Origin: Nitrospira sp.
Lineage (GTDB): Bacteria > Nitrospirota > Nitrospiria > Nitrospirales > Nitrospiraceae
Length of the DNA stretch: 13,214 bases
Assembly: GCA_015904055.1 (NCBI GenBank)
Contig: JABMDE010000006.1
Span: 1 to 13,214 of the forward strand
Direction of reading: 5' to 3'
Part shown: positions 1 through 5,683 of the stretch, piece by piece
How the letters are laid out: each line of letters opens with the position of its first letter
Position numbering within the stretch: position 1 is the stretch's first letter
The notes under the pieces: model-generated
What the model saw: only the letters and a program-made list of their open reading frames with translations
Told to the model about the DNA's origin: nothing
Database searches by the model: none
Program-made: the position numbers and the translations under genes

Positions 1-69
1 CAACGTCGGCACTCGACCCTCGGCTATCACTCCCCGGCCGAGTATGAAGCGAGGGCGGCAGTGGCTTAA
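1..69 (+). CDS. IS3-family transposase OrfB, C-terminal end (partial)
   Basis: The window opens inside a reading frame that gives 22 residues and a TAA stop at 67-69. The residues include RRHSTLGYHSP followed by AEYEARAAVA. The pattern R-H-S-T-L-G-Y-x-S-P-x-x-Y/F-E is the characteristic C-terminal end of the DDE integrase-type OrfB of IS3-family elements, located just after the catalytic glutamate region. The catalytic residues themselves lie outside the window. The sequence that follows looks like an IS3 terminal repeat, which supports the assignment. OrfB normally acts with OrfA through programmed frameshifting; that part cannot be seen here. Confidence 0.8.
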   Translation, partial: QRRHSTLGYHSPAEYEARAAVA

Positions 70-99
70 CCAGGTGTCCACGGAATTGAGGGAAGGTCA
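1..99 (+). mobile_element. Right end of an IS3-family insertion sequence
   Basis: The transposase stop at 67-69 is followed within six bases by TGTCCACGGAATTGAGG at 75-91, running to GGTCA at 95-99. A short 3' tail of this form (TGTCC...GGGAAGGTCA) is typical of the right inverted repeat of many IS3-family members. The outer boundary near 99 is inferred. The left end, and therefore any matching inverted repeat or target duplication, is outside the window. Confidence 0.6.
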
Positions 100-201
100 C
101 AGTGACACTCTGATCATTATTTCTTGGCAGAGTGAGTTTCCGTTCGGCTTCGCTCTTAGCCTCAGCTTAACCTCAATCTAAATACAGATCACGGTTCGGA
201 C

Positions 202-246
202 GGGGACAGACTCCACGCGCAGGTGTGGGGAAGGGTGTCAGTCCCC
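202..246. repeat. Imperfect hairpin just beyond the peptidase remnant
   Basis: GGGGACAGACTC at 202-213 pairs with GTGTCAGTCCCC at 235-246 with two mismatches. On the minus strand it lies directly downstream of the stop codon of the peptidase scrap. The right arm (GTCAGTCCCCTGGC) recurs at 3429-3441 as GTTAGTCCCCTGGC, directly downstream of peptidase copy 2, so this 3' flank travelled with the gene. It may once have been a transcript end structure, but there is no T-run. The rest of 100-250 contains no gene that I can support. Confidence 0.4.
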
Positions 247-251
247 TGGCT

Positions 252-345
252 TCACGGCGCATTGGCGAGCTGCCAGGCCAAGGCTAGGACATACCGGGGC
301 ACGGTCTTTACTATTTCCGGATTGATCGTGTCGGTTGGTGAAAGA
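252..345 (-). pseudogene. 3' remnant of a third M28 peptidase copy
   Basis: Read on the minus strand, this stretch ends in YVLALAWQLANAP and a TGA stop at 252-254. That is the same C-terminus as the two peptidase copies at 1161-2690 and 3443-4983. Upstream of it I can read EIVKTVPRYV, matching EIVKSVARYV in the full copies. Around 330-338 the sequence coding for QPTDTADTI in the full copies has lost about a dozen bases, which breaks the frame. Similarity to the peptidases fades out near 345. It is a decayed scrap, not an expressed gene. Its downstream flank matches that of copy 2 better than that of copy 1. Confidence 0.8.
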
Positions 346-380
346 ATGATAGATGAGGTTAGTTCTTGGCAGTGCAGCTG

Positions 381-755
381 CTATTCGTTGCTCCAGAATC
401 CTTTGAGATCGAAAGACAATTGCCGATGATGCTTCACCGCGAGAAAGATTACTTGGCCTCGGCGCACCAGGTAGAGCACGAGATAGTCGTCCATCACGAA
501 TTCTCGCAGGTCGTCTTCTTTAGTGAGGAGCTTGCGCAGTTCCTTGACTCGGGCATTCGCTTTCGTGGATCGCACCGCATGGGCCAAGAACGATCGACCG
601 GATTGCGGGAATCGGCAGAGCGTGGGAATAATGTCGTCGAAGAGACGGTCGAGAAAACGATGAAGTGCGCGCTTGCCGTGCGACCCGAGGAACTCTTCGA
701 TGGCCGTCAGATTGGCCGAGAAGTTTTCAGTGAAACGCGGCTGCTTACCGGCCAT
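381..755 (-). CDS. RelE/ParE-family toxin of a type II toxin-antitoxin pair
   Basis: A 124-residue basic protein, the size of RelE/ParE-superfamily toxins. The C-terminal half (residues 84-120) has the expected alternation: REFVMDDYLVLYLV, then a hairpin, then VIFLAVKHHRQLSF. This matches the R-x-x-V...Y-x-V-x-Y-x-V...V-x-V-x-H pattern of the family fold. RelE members cleave ribosome-bound mRNA and ParE members poison gyrase; which activity applies here cannot be told from sequence alone. I chose the ATG at 753-755 because it overlaps the antitoxin stop by 11 bases (translational coupling). A longer frame reaching to 905 would lie over the antitoxin gene and adds residues unlike the family. 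Confidence 0.8.
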   Translation of the reverse strand: MAGKQPRFTENFSANLTAIEEFLGSHGKRALHRFLDRLFDDIIPTLCRFPQSGRSFLAHAVRSTKANARVKELRKLLTKEDDLREFVMDDYLVLYLVRRGQVIFLAVKHHRQLSFDLKGFWSNE

Positions 756-1026
756 GACGCGATTTAAGTTGGGCGAGACTGAGCGTCTTGCCTGCCTTGA
801 CCTCGGTGAGCCCCTTGATCGCTTCTTCCAGCAAGCCGAGATGGATGTGTTCTCGTTCCAGCCGATGGTAATAGTCCAAGCGGTCCGCATCGATGAGTGC
901 CGCACAACTGCTGCCGTTTTTCGTAATGAGTTTCTCGCTCCCCTTGGTCTGCACCTCGTCGCAGAGTTCAGTGAGCTTGGCGCGTGCGTGGCTCAGCGAA
1001 ATGATGTCTTTGGATGTAATGCTCAT
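745..1026 (-). CDS. Phd/YefM-family antitoxin
   Basis: A 93-residue protein beginning MSITSKDIISLSHARAKLTE. It has the Phd/YefM layout: an N-terminal DNA-binding fold (roughly residues 1-55, with the S-x-A-R-x-x-L segment and the ITKNGSSCAALID strand) and a helical C-terminal tail that wraps the toxin. Its function is to neutralise the toxin encoded immediately downstream and, with it, to repress the operon. The start is ATG at 1024-1026, preceded by a strong Shine-Dalgarno (AGGAGGA, complement of 1034-1040). The gene overlaps the toxin start by 11 bases. A TGTACA hexamer, the core recognised by YefM-type antitoxins, lies in its promoter. Confidence 0.85.
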   Translation of the reverse strand: MSITSKDIISLSHARAKLTELCDEVQTKGSEKLITKNGSSCAALIDADRLDYYHRLEREHIHLGLLEEAIKGLTEVKAGKTLSLAQLKSRHGR

Positions 1027-1055
1027 GGGGTTCTCCTCCTGAGGGCGTCCAGGAT

Positions 1056-1084
1056 AGCCTAAATACTGTACAAGATTATGTCAA
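1056..1084 (-). promoter_or_regulatory. Toxin-antitoxin promoter with TGTACA operator
   Basis: On the minus strand there is a perfect -35 box TTGACA (complement of 1079-1084), a 17-base spacer and a weak -10 TAGGCT (complement of 1056-1061). It sits about 30 bases upstream of the antitoxin start. The palindrome TGTACA occupies 1067-1072, inside the spacer. TGTACA is the published core of the YefM-YoeB operator palindromes in E. coli. Binding there would block RNA polymerase, so autorepression is the natural inference. Confidence 0.6.
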
Positions 1085-1160
1085 GATTCTTCAGGCTGCA
1101 GAAAATAAAAATTGGGCATTCTCTATAACCTCGACCTCAGTCTCGGACGGTTGCCAATTT

Positions 1161-2690
1161 TCACGGCGCATTGGCGAGTTGCCAGGCCAAGGCTAGGACA
1201 TACCGGGCCACGGATTTGACTATTTCCGGGTCGATCGTATCGGCTGTGTCGGTTGGTTGGTGAAAGTGCGGGTGGACGCCGCCGCTGACGACGGTGACGG
1301 TCGGGACTCCCGCTTCCTTGAAAGGCACGTGATCGCCGCCGGGGAAATATCCATAGAGGTCGAGTTTGTCGCCGAGCCCGGCCGTTTGGCCTGCTTCCGA
1401 TGCTACGCTCTTGTCCAATCCCGTCACGCCGATCGTGAGCCGCCCATTGCCTGCTCCGGCATGGTCGATGTTGATCATGCCGACGGTTTTGGCCAGGGGT
1501 GTGATTGGTTGAGATACGTAGAGCCGCGATCCCAGCAGGCCCTGTTCTTCTCCGCTGAACGAGAGAAACAGAATGGAGCGTTTGGGCGTGGCAGGAGCCG
1601 ACGCCAGGACCCGCGCCACCTCCAGCATGACGGCGGTGCCGGAGGCATTGTCATCGGCCCCTGCGAACAGGCGGCCGGCTTGCTTGCCGAAGTGATCGCG
1701 ATGGGCTCCGATGATGATGGTTTCGTCGCTGCGCGGCGAGTAGCCACGGATCAGCGAGGCCACATTATAGAGCGTGCCGGGTGACGACAGAGTGGTCCAG
1801 ACCAATCGTGCTGTCGCAGAGGTCACGAATGATCGCGATGAGCCGGTTCGGGTGATCACTTCTTGAAGATCCCGAAGCGGCTTGTTGTCCGGCAATCCGT
1901 TCCGTACGATCGCTTCGGCGATATCCGTGCTGATCCATGCGCCAGGCAATTGCTGCGATGGGTCGGTTCCGGCATACAAGGCGGTCGGCGTCCCGGTCGT
2001 GCCGCGACGCAGTTCGTAGGCACTCAACACCGGGCCGGTGGCCGTCAGATAGGCGGCGGCCCCTTTCTCCTTGGCGATCCGCACCTTGTCCGCATGTGTG
2101 AAGGCGCCTTTATACGGCTCCGGTTTGCCGCGCAGAAACAGGACGATCTTGTTCCTGACGTCGAGGTTCGCGTAGTCATCGATGCCGTTGGCCGGGTCGG
2201 AGAGGCCGTAGCCGACAAAGACGATGGAGGAGTGGATGTCGACCGATGGTGAATCCAATATGGGCAAAAACTCAGGCTCGACTTGTAGTGTCGATTGGTT
2301 GTTCGTCGCGTTGATTTGTAGAAACGGCTCGTCTTGGATGGTGGCTGCTGTGACCGGCATGGTCTGTTTCCATTCCCGTTGCGGCAGTGGGTTCGTTCGG
2401 CTTTCCGGAGCAGAGGCTGTTGAGCGATGCAGCCGAAGCGCGCTGAACCGGTCGGCCACGAATGCTGCTGACTCCCGATCCTGATCGGTGCCGGTCTGCC
2501 GTCCGCCGAATCGCGGGCTGCTGAGTTCCGCGATATCCGCCATCATCCGCTCGGAGGAAATCTGCTCTAATCCACGCTCAATCCAGTTTGAATCTGAAAT
2601 AGTTGAATCGAGTGTTGTGCCGGTTGCAGAGCTTCCGACAGCTGACGTGATGGTATAGAGGAAAACCAGGGTGATCGGGATCAATTTCAT
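1161..2690 (-). CDS. Exported M28-family zinc peptidase with PA-like domain, copy 1
   Basis: A 509-residue protein with an N-terminal signal peptide (MKLIPITLVFLYTITSAVGS). A protease-associated-like region spans about 135-225 (IVFVGYGL...YANLDVRNKIVLFLRG...EKGAAAYL). The M28 catalytic domain spans about 305-509. The expected dinuclear-zinc residues are visible: H330 and D332 in GAHRDHFG, D346 in GADDNASG, E381/E382 in FSGEEQGLLG, D409 in INIDHAG and H477 in HPHFHQPTDT. It is therefore probably an active aminopeptidase or carboxypeptidase-like enzyme outside the cytoplasmic membrane; substrate unknown. A GGAG lies upstream of the ATG at a rather long distance. A TATAGT motif (complement of 2782-2787), also conserved in copy 2, may be its -10 box. 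It is about 90% identical to copy 2 by eye. Confidence 0.9.
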   Translation of the reverse strand: MKLIPITLVFLYTITSAVGSSATGTTLDSTISDSNWIERGLEQISSERMMADIAELSSPRFGGRQTGTDQDRESAAFVADRFSALRLHRSTASAPESRTNPLPQREWKQTMPVTAATIQDEPFLQINATNNQSTLQVEPEFLPILDSPSVDIHSSIVFVGYGLSDPANGIDDYANLDVRNKIVLFLRGKPEPYKGAFTHADKVRIAKEKGAAAYLTATGPVLSAYELRRGTTGTPTALYAGTDPSQQLPGAWISTDIAEAIVRNGLPDNKPLRDLQEVITRTGSSRSFVTSATARLVWTTLSSPGTLYNVASLIRGYSPRSDETIIIGAHRDHFGKQAGRLFAGADDNASGTAVMLEVARVLASAPATPKRSILFLSFSGEEQGLLGSRLYVSQPITPLAKTVGMINIDHAGAGNGRLTIGVTGLDKSVASEAGQTAGLGDKLDLYGYFPGGDHVPFKEAGVPTVTVVSGGVHPHFHQPTDTADTIDPEIVKSVARYVLALAWQLANAP

Positions 2691-2846
2691 ATGTTCACAC
2701 GGGCTCCGAAGAGGGCTGAATAGACCGCAAAACTATAACATAGGCCGCACGGCCCATTGCACCATCGGAACGGGACCAGGTACTATAAGTGTTCGTGTAG
2801 ATTCAGCGTGTGCATGTTCGGATTGTTCGTGTCTGGCGAGTCGCGC

Positions 2847-2966
2847 AGGATGCTCAAAAAGGCCGTTCAGCAAGGCCGCAGCGAGCGAAGGGGCGAGGCG
2901 TACGCTTCGGTACGTTGAGCCTCTGAGCGATGCGAGAACACAGCTGACGGACTTTTTCAGCATCCT
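2847..2966. repeat. Palindromic MITE-like element E1
   Basis: A 120-bp imperfect palindrome. The left arm AGGATGCTCAAAAAGGCCGT and the right arm (read as complement) AGGATGCTGAAAAAGTCCGT match at 18 of 20 positions. The centre is a perfect small hairpin, CGTAC at 2899-2903 and GTACG at 2910-2914 with a 6-base loop. It lies between the peptidase start and the small plus-strand ORF of unit 1 and is missing from unit 2. No protein is encoded. It behaves like a non-autonomous element or a REP/BIME-like repeat. The remaining intergenic sequence from 2691 to 2846 holds only the possible divergent promoter region. Confidence 0.7.
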
Positions 2967-2984
2967 GTTAAGTAAGGAGAACCA

Positions 2985-3128
2985 GTGGCAGCAGGTGGAT
3001 CAGGAAACGGGCTGTACGATCATCTCTACAAGAAGTTTTTTGCGGAGCGTGACAGCCACGTGGGGTATTCGTTTCAGCAGGCTCCTGGCGGCAGCATCTT
3101 CAGACACTCCGAGACCGTTGCTGTATAA
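2985..3128 (+). pseudogene. 3'-truncated copy of the small basic protein gene
   Basis: This ORF starts at GTG 2985-2987 with an excellent Shine-Dalgarno (AAGGAG at 2974-2979, five-base spacing). It encodes 47 residues that begin MAAGGSGNGLYDHLYKKFF. Residues 4-37 are the same as those of the 84-residue ORF at 5306-5560. After position 3095 the homology stops and ten unrelated residues follow to TAA at 3126-3128. It is thus a truncated duplicate that kept its translation start. It lies antisense over the 3' end of the Sel1 lipoprotein gene. Confidence 0.6.
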
Positions 3129-3356
3129 CGCACCCAAGTCGCTCATCGCTTTGCTGTGTCCAAGTTCGGCGGCTTTCTTCCACATTTGAGCCGCTTCTTC
3201 ATATCGACCAGTACTGGCGAGTAACGCCGCGTCGCGGTATATCGCCTCCGGATCCTTCTTTGAGCTAGCTGAGCAGCCAGACACAACCAGAACACCAATG
3301 ACAACGATAGAGCAAAGCCCGGCTGTGATTATTCTCATAGGGAACATACTAGCCAT
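3000..3356 (-). CDS. Sel1-repeat lipoprotein with an acquired C-terminal tail
   Basis: A 118-residue protein. The signal sequence ends in the lipobox VSGC with the lipidated cysteine at residue 28, so membrane anchoring is expected. Residues about 45-85 form one Sel1/TPR-like repeat (AAQMWKKAAELGHSKAMSDL, then GALYSNGLGV). Sel1 proteins usually have several such repeats; here the fold is cut after one. The final ~30 residues (ending LLVEMIVQPVS) are read from the antisense strand of the duplicated small ORF, so this C-terminus is a product of the rearrangement at 3095/3096. I chose ATG 3354-3356 because GGGAG (complement of 3366-3370) lies nine bases upstream; ATG at 3338 is an alternative. 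Function unknown; likely a truncated relic. Confidence 0.6.
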   Translation of the reverse strand: MASMFPMRIITAGLCSIVVIGVLVVSGCSASSKKDPEAIYRDAALLASTGRYEEAAQMWKKAAELGHSKAMSDLGALYSNGLGVSEDAAARSLLKRIPHVAVTLRKKLLVEMIVQPVS

Positions 3357-3442
3357 AAACCGAATCTCCCTAACGCGTAGTGTGAGAGGTGACGCCAAAC
3401 GCCGTTCCCTGCATGCAGTAGTAGGGTGTTAGTCCCCTGGCG

Positions 3443-4983
3443 TCACGGCGCATTGGCCAACTGCCAGGCTAATGCCAGGACATATCGAGCCACGGACTTG
3501 ACGATTTCCGGATCGATCGTTTCGGCTGTGTCGGTGGGTTGGTGAAAGTGCGGGTGGACGCCGCCGCTGACGACGGTGACTGTCGAGACTCCTGCTTCTT
3601 TGAAGGGCACGTGGTCGCCGCCTGGGAAAAATCCATAGAGGTCGAGCTTGTCGCTGAGCCCGGCCGTCTGGCCTGCCTCCGCTGCCACGCTCTTCTCCAA
3701 TCCCGTCACACCCACCGTGAGCCGCCCACTGCCTGCTCCGGCATGGTCGATGTTGATCATACTGATGGTTTTGGCCAGGGGTGCGATGGGTTGCGACACA
3801 TAGAGCCGCGAACCCAGCAGGCCCTGTTCTTCTCCGCTGAACGAGAGAAATAGAATGGAGCGTTTGGGCGCGGAAGGAGCCGACGCCAGGACCCGCGCCA
3901 GCTCCAGCATGACGGCGGTGCCGGAGGCATTGTCGTCGGCTCCTGCGAACAGGCGGCCGGCCTGCTTGCCGAAGTGATCGCGATGGGCTCCGATGATGAT
4001 CGTTTCGTCGTTGCGTGGCGAGTACCCGCGGATCAGCGAGGCCACGTTATAGAGGGTACCGGGTGACGACAGGGTGGTCCAACCCAATCGAGCTGTCACA
4101 GATGTCGTAAACGACCGCGATGAGCCGGTCCTGGTGATTGCTTCTTGGAGATCCCGCAGCAACTTGTTGTCCGGCGTTCCGTTCTTCACGATCGTTTCGG
4201 CGATGTCCGTACTGATCCATGCGCCCGGCAACTGCTGCGATGGGTCGGTCCCGGCATACAAAGCGGTCGGTGTCCCGGTTGTGCCCCGGCGCAGTTCGTA
4301 GGCACTCAACATCGGACCGGTGGCGGTCAGATAAGCTGCGGCCCCTTTCTCCTTGGCGATCCGCACCTTGTCCGCATGTGTGAAGGCGCCTTTATATGGT
4401 TCCGGCTTGCCGCGCAGAAACAGGACGATCTTGTTTCGGACGTCGAGGCTTGCGTAGTCGTCGATGCCCTGGGCTGGGTCGGAGAGGCCGTAGCCAACAA
4501 AGACGATGGAGCTGTGGATGTCGGCCGACGGTGAATCCAATATGGGCAAAAACTCAGGCCCGATTCGTAGCGTCGAGTGGTTGTTCGTAGTGGTGATTTG
4601 TAGAAACGGCTCGTCTTGAATCGTGGCCGCTGTGACCGGCATGGTCTGTTTCCATTCCCGTTGAGGCAATGGGCTCGTTCGGCTTTCCGGAGAAGAGGCG
4701 GTTGACCGATGCAGTCGAAGCGAGCTGAACCGGTCGGCCACGAATGCTGCCGACTCCCGATCATAATCGGTACCGGTCTGTCGTCCGCCGAATCGCGGGC
4801 TGCTGAGTTCCGCGATGTCCGCCATCATCCGCTCGGTGGAAACCTGTTCCAATCCACGTTCAATCCAGTTGTCCGTCGCAATGGTCGAGTCGAGTGTGAC
4901 GCCGGTTGCCGCGCTTCCGACAGCCGACGTGAGGGTGTCGTGAGGGTGTACAGGAGGGCCAGGGCAATCGTGATCTGTTTCAT
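3443..4983 (-). pseudogene. M28-family zinc peptidase, copy 2, frameshifted in the signal peptide
   Basis: From its original ATG (complement of 4981-4983) the gene reads MKQITIALALLYTLT, a normal signal peptide start. It then loses frame because an 11-bp unit is present twice at 4928-4949. Removing one unit gives exactly 509 residues, the length of copy 1. Downstream of the break the frame is fully open to the TGA at 3443-3445, and all zinc ligands are retained (GAHRDHFG, GADDNASG, GEEQGLLG, NIDHAG, HFHQPTDT). The only in-frame start after the break is a TTG near 4850, which would yield a cytoplasmic 469-residue protein with no signal peptide and no obvious Shine-Dalgarno. So it is either recently inactivated or a sequence error. 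About 40 residues differ from copy 1. Confidence 0.75.
4928..4949. repeat. 11-bp tandem duplication causing a frameshift
   Basis: CGTGAGGGTGT occurs twice head to tail, at 4928-4938 and 4939-4949. Copy 1 of the peptidase has a single equivalent segment. The extra 11 bases are not a multiple of three and disrupt the signal-peptide frame of copy 2. Slipped-strand replication would produce it and could also reverse it. Confidence 0.85.
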
Positions 4984-5039
4984 ATCTTCATGCAGGCTCC
5001 GAGGAGGGCTGAATAGCACGCGAAACTATACCATAGGTT

Positions 5040-5223
5040 AGGAGCCTGTCCGGTATAACCGTTCTACTGCGGCGAAGGATCCACGACCATCTGCGTCGTT
5101 CTCGGCCCGAAAAAATCCTCAACATATTGCAGTGAATATGCTTCCAGTTTTTCCGGGCCTGTGGCCTTGCATCTGGCCGCGTCTCCTTCGCCTCGTCACG
5201 AAGGTAATCCCGGACAGGCTCCT
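5040..5223. repeat. Palindromic MITE-like element E2
   Basis: A 184-bp imperfect palindrome with exact 14-bp ends: AGGAGCCTGTCCGG at 5040-5053 and its complement at 5210-5223. With two mismatches the match extends to 21 bp. Further inward, GGCGAAGGA pairs with TCCTTCGCC, and GGCCCGAAAAA with TTTTTCCGGGCC. The apex is CATATT, loop, AATATG at 5123-5140. It interrupts sequence that is continuous in unit 1 (CATAGG...CCCATTGCACC around 2740-2763), so an unoccupied paralogous site exists. No clear target-site duplication is visible. The element fills most of the 4984-5305 gap; the remainder is the duplicated promoter region. Confidence 0.75.
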
Positions 5224-5305
5224 GCTCAACCCATTGCACCATCTCAGCGGGACCAGGTACTATAACGATTCTCTCAGATATAGAGAGAGTGGGTCGAGGC
5301 TGTTT

Positions 5306-5560
5306 TTGAGTGAGGGTGGATCAGGAAACGGGCTGTACGATCATCTCTACAAGAAGTTTTTTGCGGAGCGTGACAGCCACGTAGGGTATTCGTTTCAGCA
5401 GGCTCCTGGAGGCAGCGCTCCGGCCCCTCTTGTGACGTTCCGCGAGAAACTGCGCTGGTGGACCTGGAATCGATGGCGGCGGCGAAGGACATTGCTTGCC
5501 GAGCGAGATCGATTGCAGCAGGATATCCTTCAAATGAAGAAGCCAGGGGCGCTGAAATAG
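5306..5560 (+). CDS. Small basic protein of unknown function
   Basis: An 84-residue ORF starting at TTG 5306-5308, with GAGG at 5296-5299 six bases upstream. It begins MSEGGSGNGLYDHLYKKFFA. The first ~37 residues are shared with the truncated copy at 2985-3128, whose start sits at the matching codon, which supports this start. The C-terminal half is strongly basic and aromatic (REKLRWWTWNRWRRRR), followed by an amphipathic stretch (LLAERDRLQQDILQMKK) that could form a short coiled coil. There is no signal peptide or membrane segment. I do not recognise the family; nucleic-acid or membrane-surface binding would fit the charge but is a guess. It is transcribed away from the peptidase gene beside it. 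Confidence 0.5.
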   Translation: MSEGGSGNGLYDHLYKKFFAERDSHVGYSFQQAPGGSAPAPLVTFREKLRWWTWNRWRRRRTLLAERDRLQQDILQMKKPGALK

Positions 5561-5575
5561 CGCAGGCACCGTCTT

Positions 5576-5655
5576 CGTGAAGCGTGAAGCGGACTCGTAT
5601 CTCGCAAACCTAGTTGGGACACCCGCTCTGTCTATCCCGCGCTTCACGCTTCACG
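5576..5655. repeat. 16-bp perfect inverted repeat with TTCACG motif
   Basis: CGTGAAGCGTGAAGCG at 5576-5591 and its exact complement CGCTTCACGCTTCACG at 5640-5655 are separated by 48 bases. CGAGATACG with another TTCACG follows the right arm (to about 5670), and the left arm is followed by CTCGTATCTCG. The arms are built of a tandem GTGAAGC unit. It lies between the small ORF and the LamG-UvrB fusion gene. There is no T-run, so it is not an obvious terminator. It may be an intergenic repeat element. Confidence 0.6.
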
Positions 5656-5683
5656 AGATACGTTTCACGAGGCAGTTGTCACC

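Larger units (their letters stand above)
1161..3095. repeat. Segmental duplication, unit 1
   Basis: Unit 1 contains the peptidase gene, the divergent intergenic region and the first part of a small plus-strand ORF. It corresponds to 3443-5416. The match covers the whole peptidase gene. It continues through the flank that reads CCCATTGCACCATC and GGGACCAGGTACTATAA in both units. It ends with a 102-bp direct repeat (2994-3095 versus 5315-5416) that differs at two positions only. After 3095 the two units diverge abruptly. Each unit has a palindromic element that the other lacks at the equivalent place. Confidence 0.8.
3443..5416. repeat. Segmental duplication, unit 2
   Basis: Counterpart of 1161-3095 in the same orientation, separated from it by the Sel1 lipoprotein gene. 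It contains frameshifted peptidase copy 2, palindromic element E2 in the divergent intergenic region, and the 5' part of the complete small ORF. The last 102 bp (5315-5416) are 98% identical to 2994-3095, noticeably closer than the peptidase genes are to each other. Confidence 0.8.

Noticed and set aside
381..905. Toxin gene starting at 905 (174 residues)
   Set aside because: The first 50 residues would overlap the antitoxin gene almost completely and look unlike any RelE/ParE N-terminus. ATG at 755 gives the normal size and an 11-base coupled overlap.
2733..2963. 76-residue minus-strand ORF upstream of peptidase copy 1
   Set aside because: Most of it runs through palindromic element E1, and the frame has no support from a ribosome site or from unit 2.
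3390..3446. Inverted repeat GTGACGCCA / TGGCGTCAC as a terminator of peptidase copy 2
   Set aside because: The 9-bp arms are perfect but about 40 bases apart, include the stop codon and have no T-run, so termination is not supported.
1257..4534. Plus-strand open frames at 1257-1784, 1863-2252, 3539-3853 and 4145-4534
   Set aside because: They recur at equivalent places in both peptidase copies simply because the peptidase genes are duplicated. Their predicted proteins lack family features, while the minus strand carries all zinc ligands.
5040..5223. Integron attC site or integron cassette boundary
   Set aside because: The outer flanks read GTT...AAC rather than the AAC...GTT order needed for attC ends, no integrase is present, and the element does not sit next to a cassette gene.
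5132..5305. N-terminal extension of the small basic ORF back to an ATG at 5132
   Set aside because: That start lies inside element E2, which is an insertion. The homologous copy at 2985 starts at the codon matching 5306.
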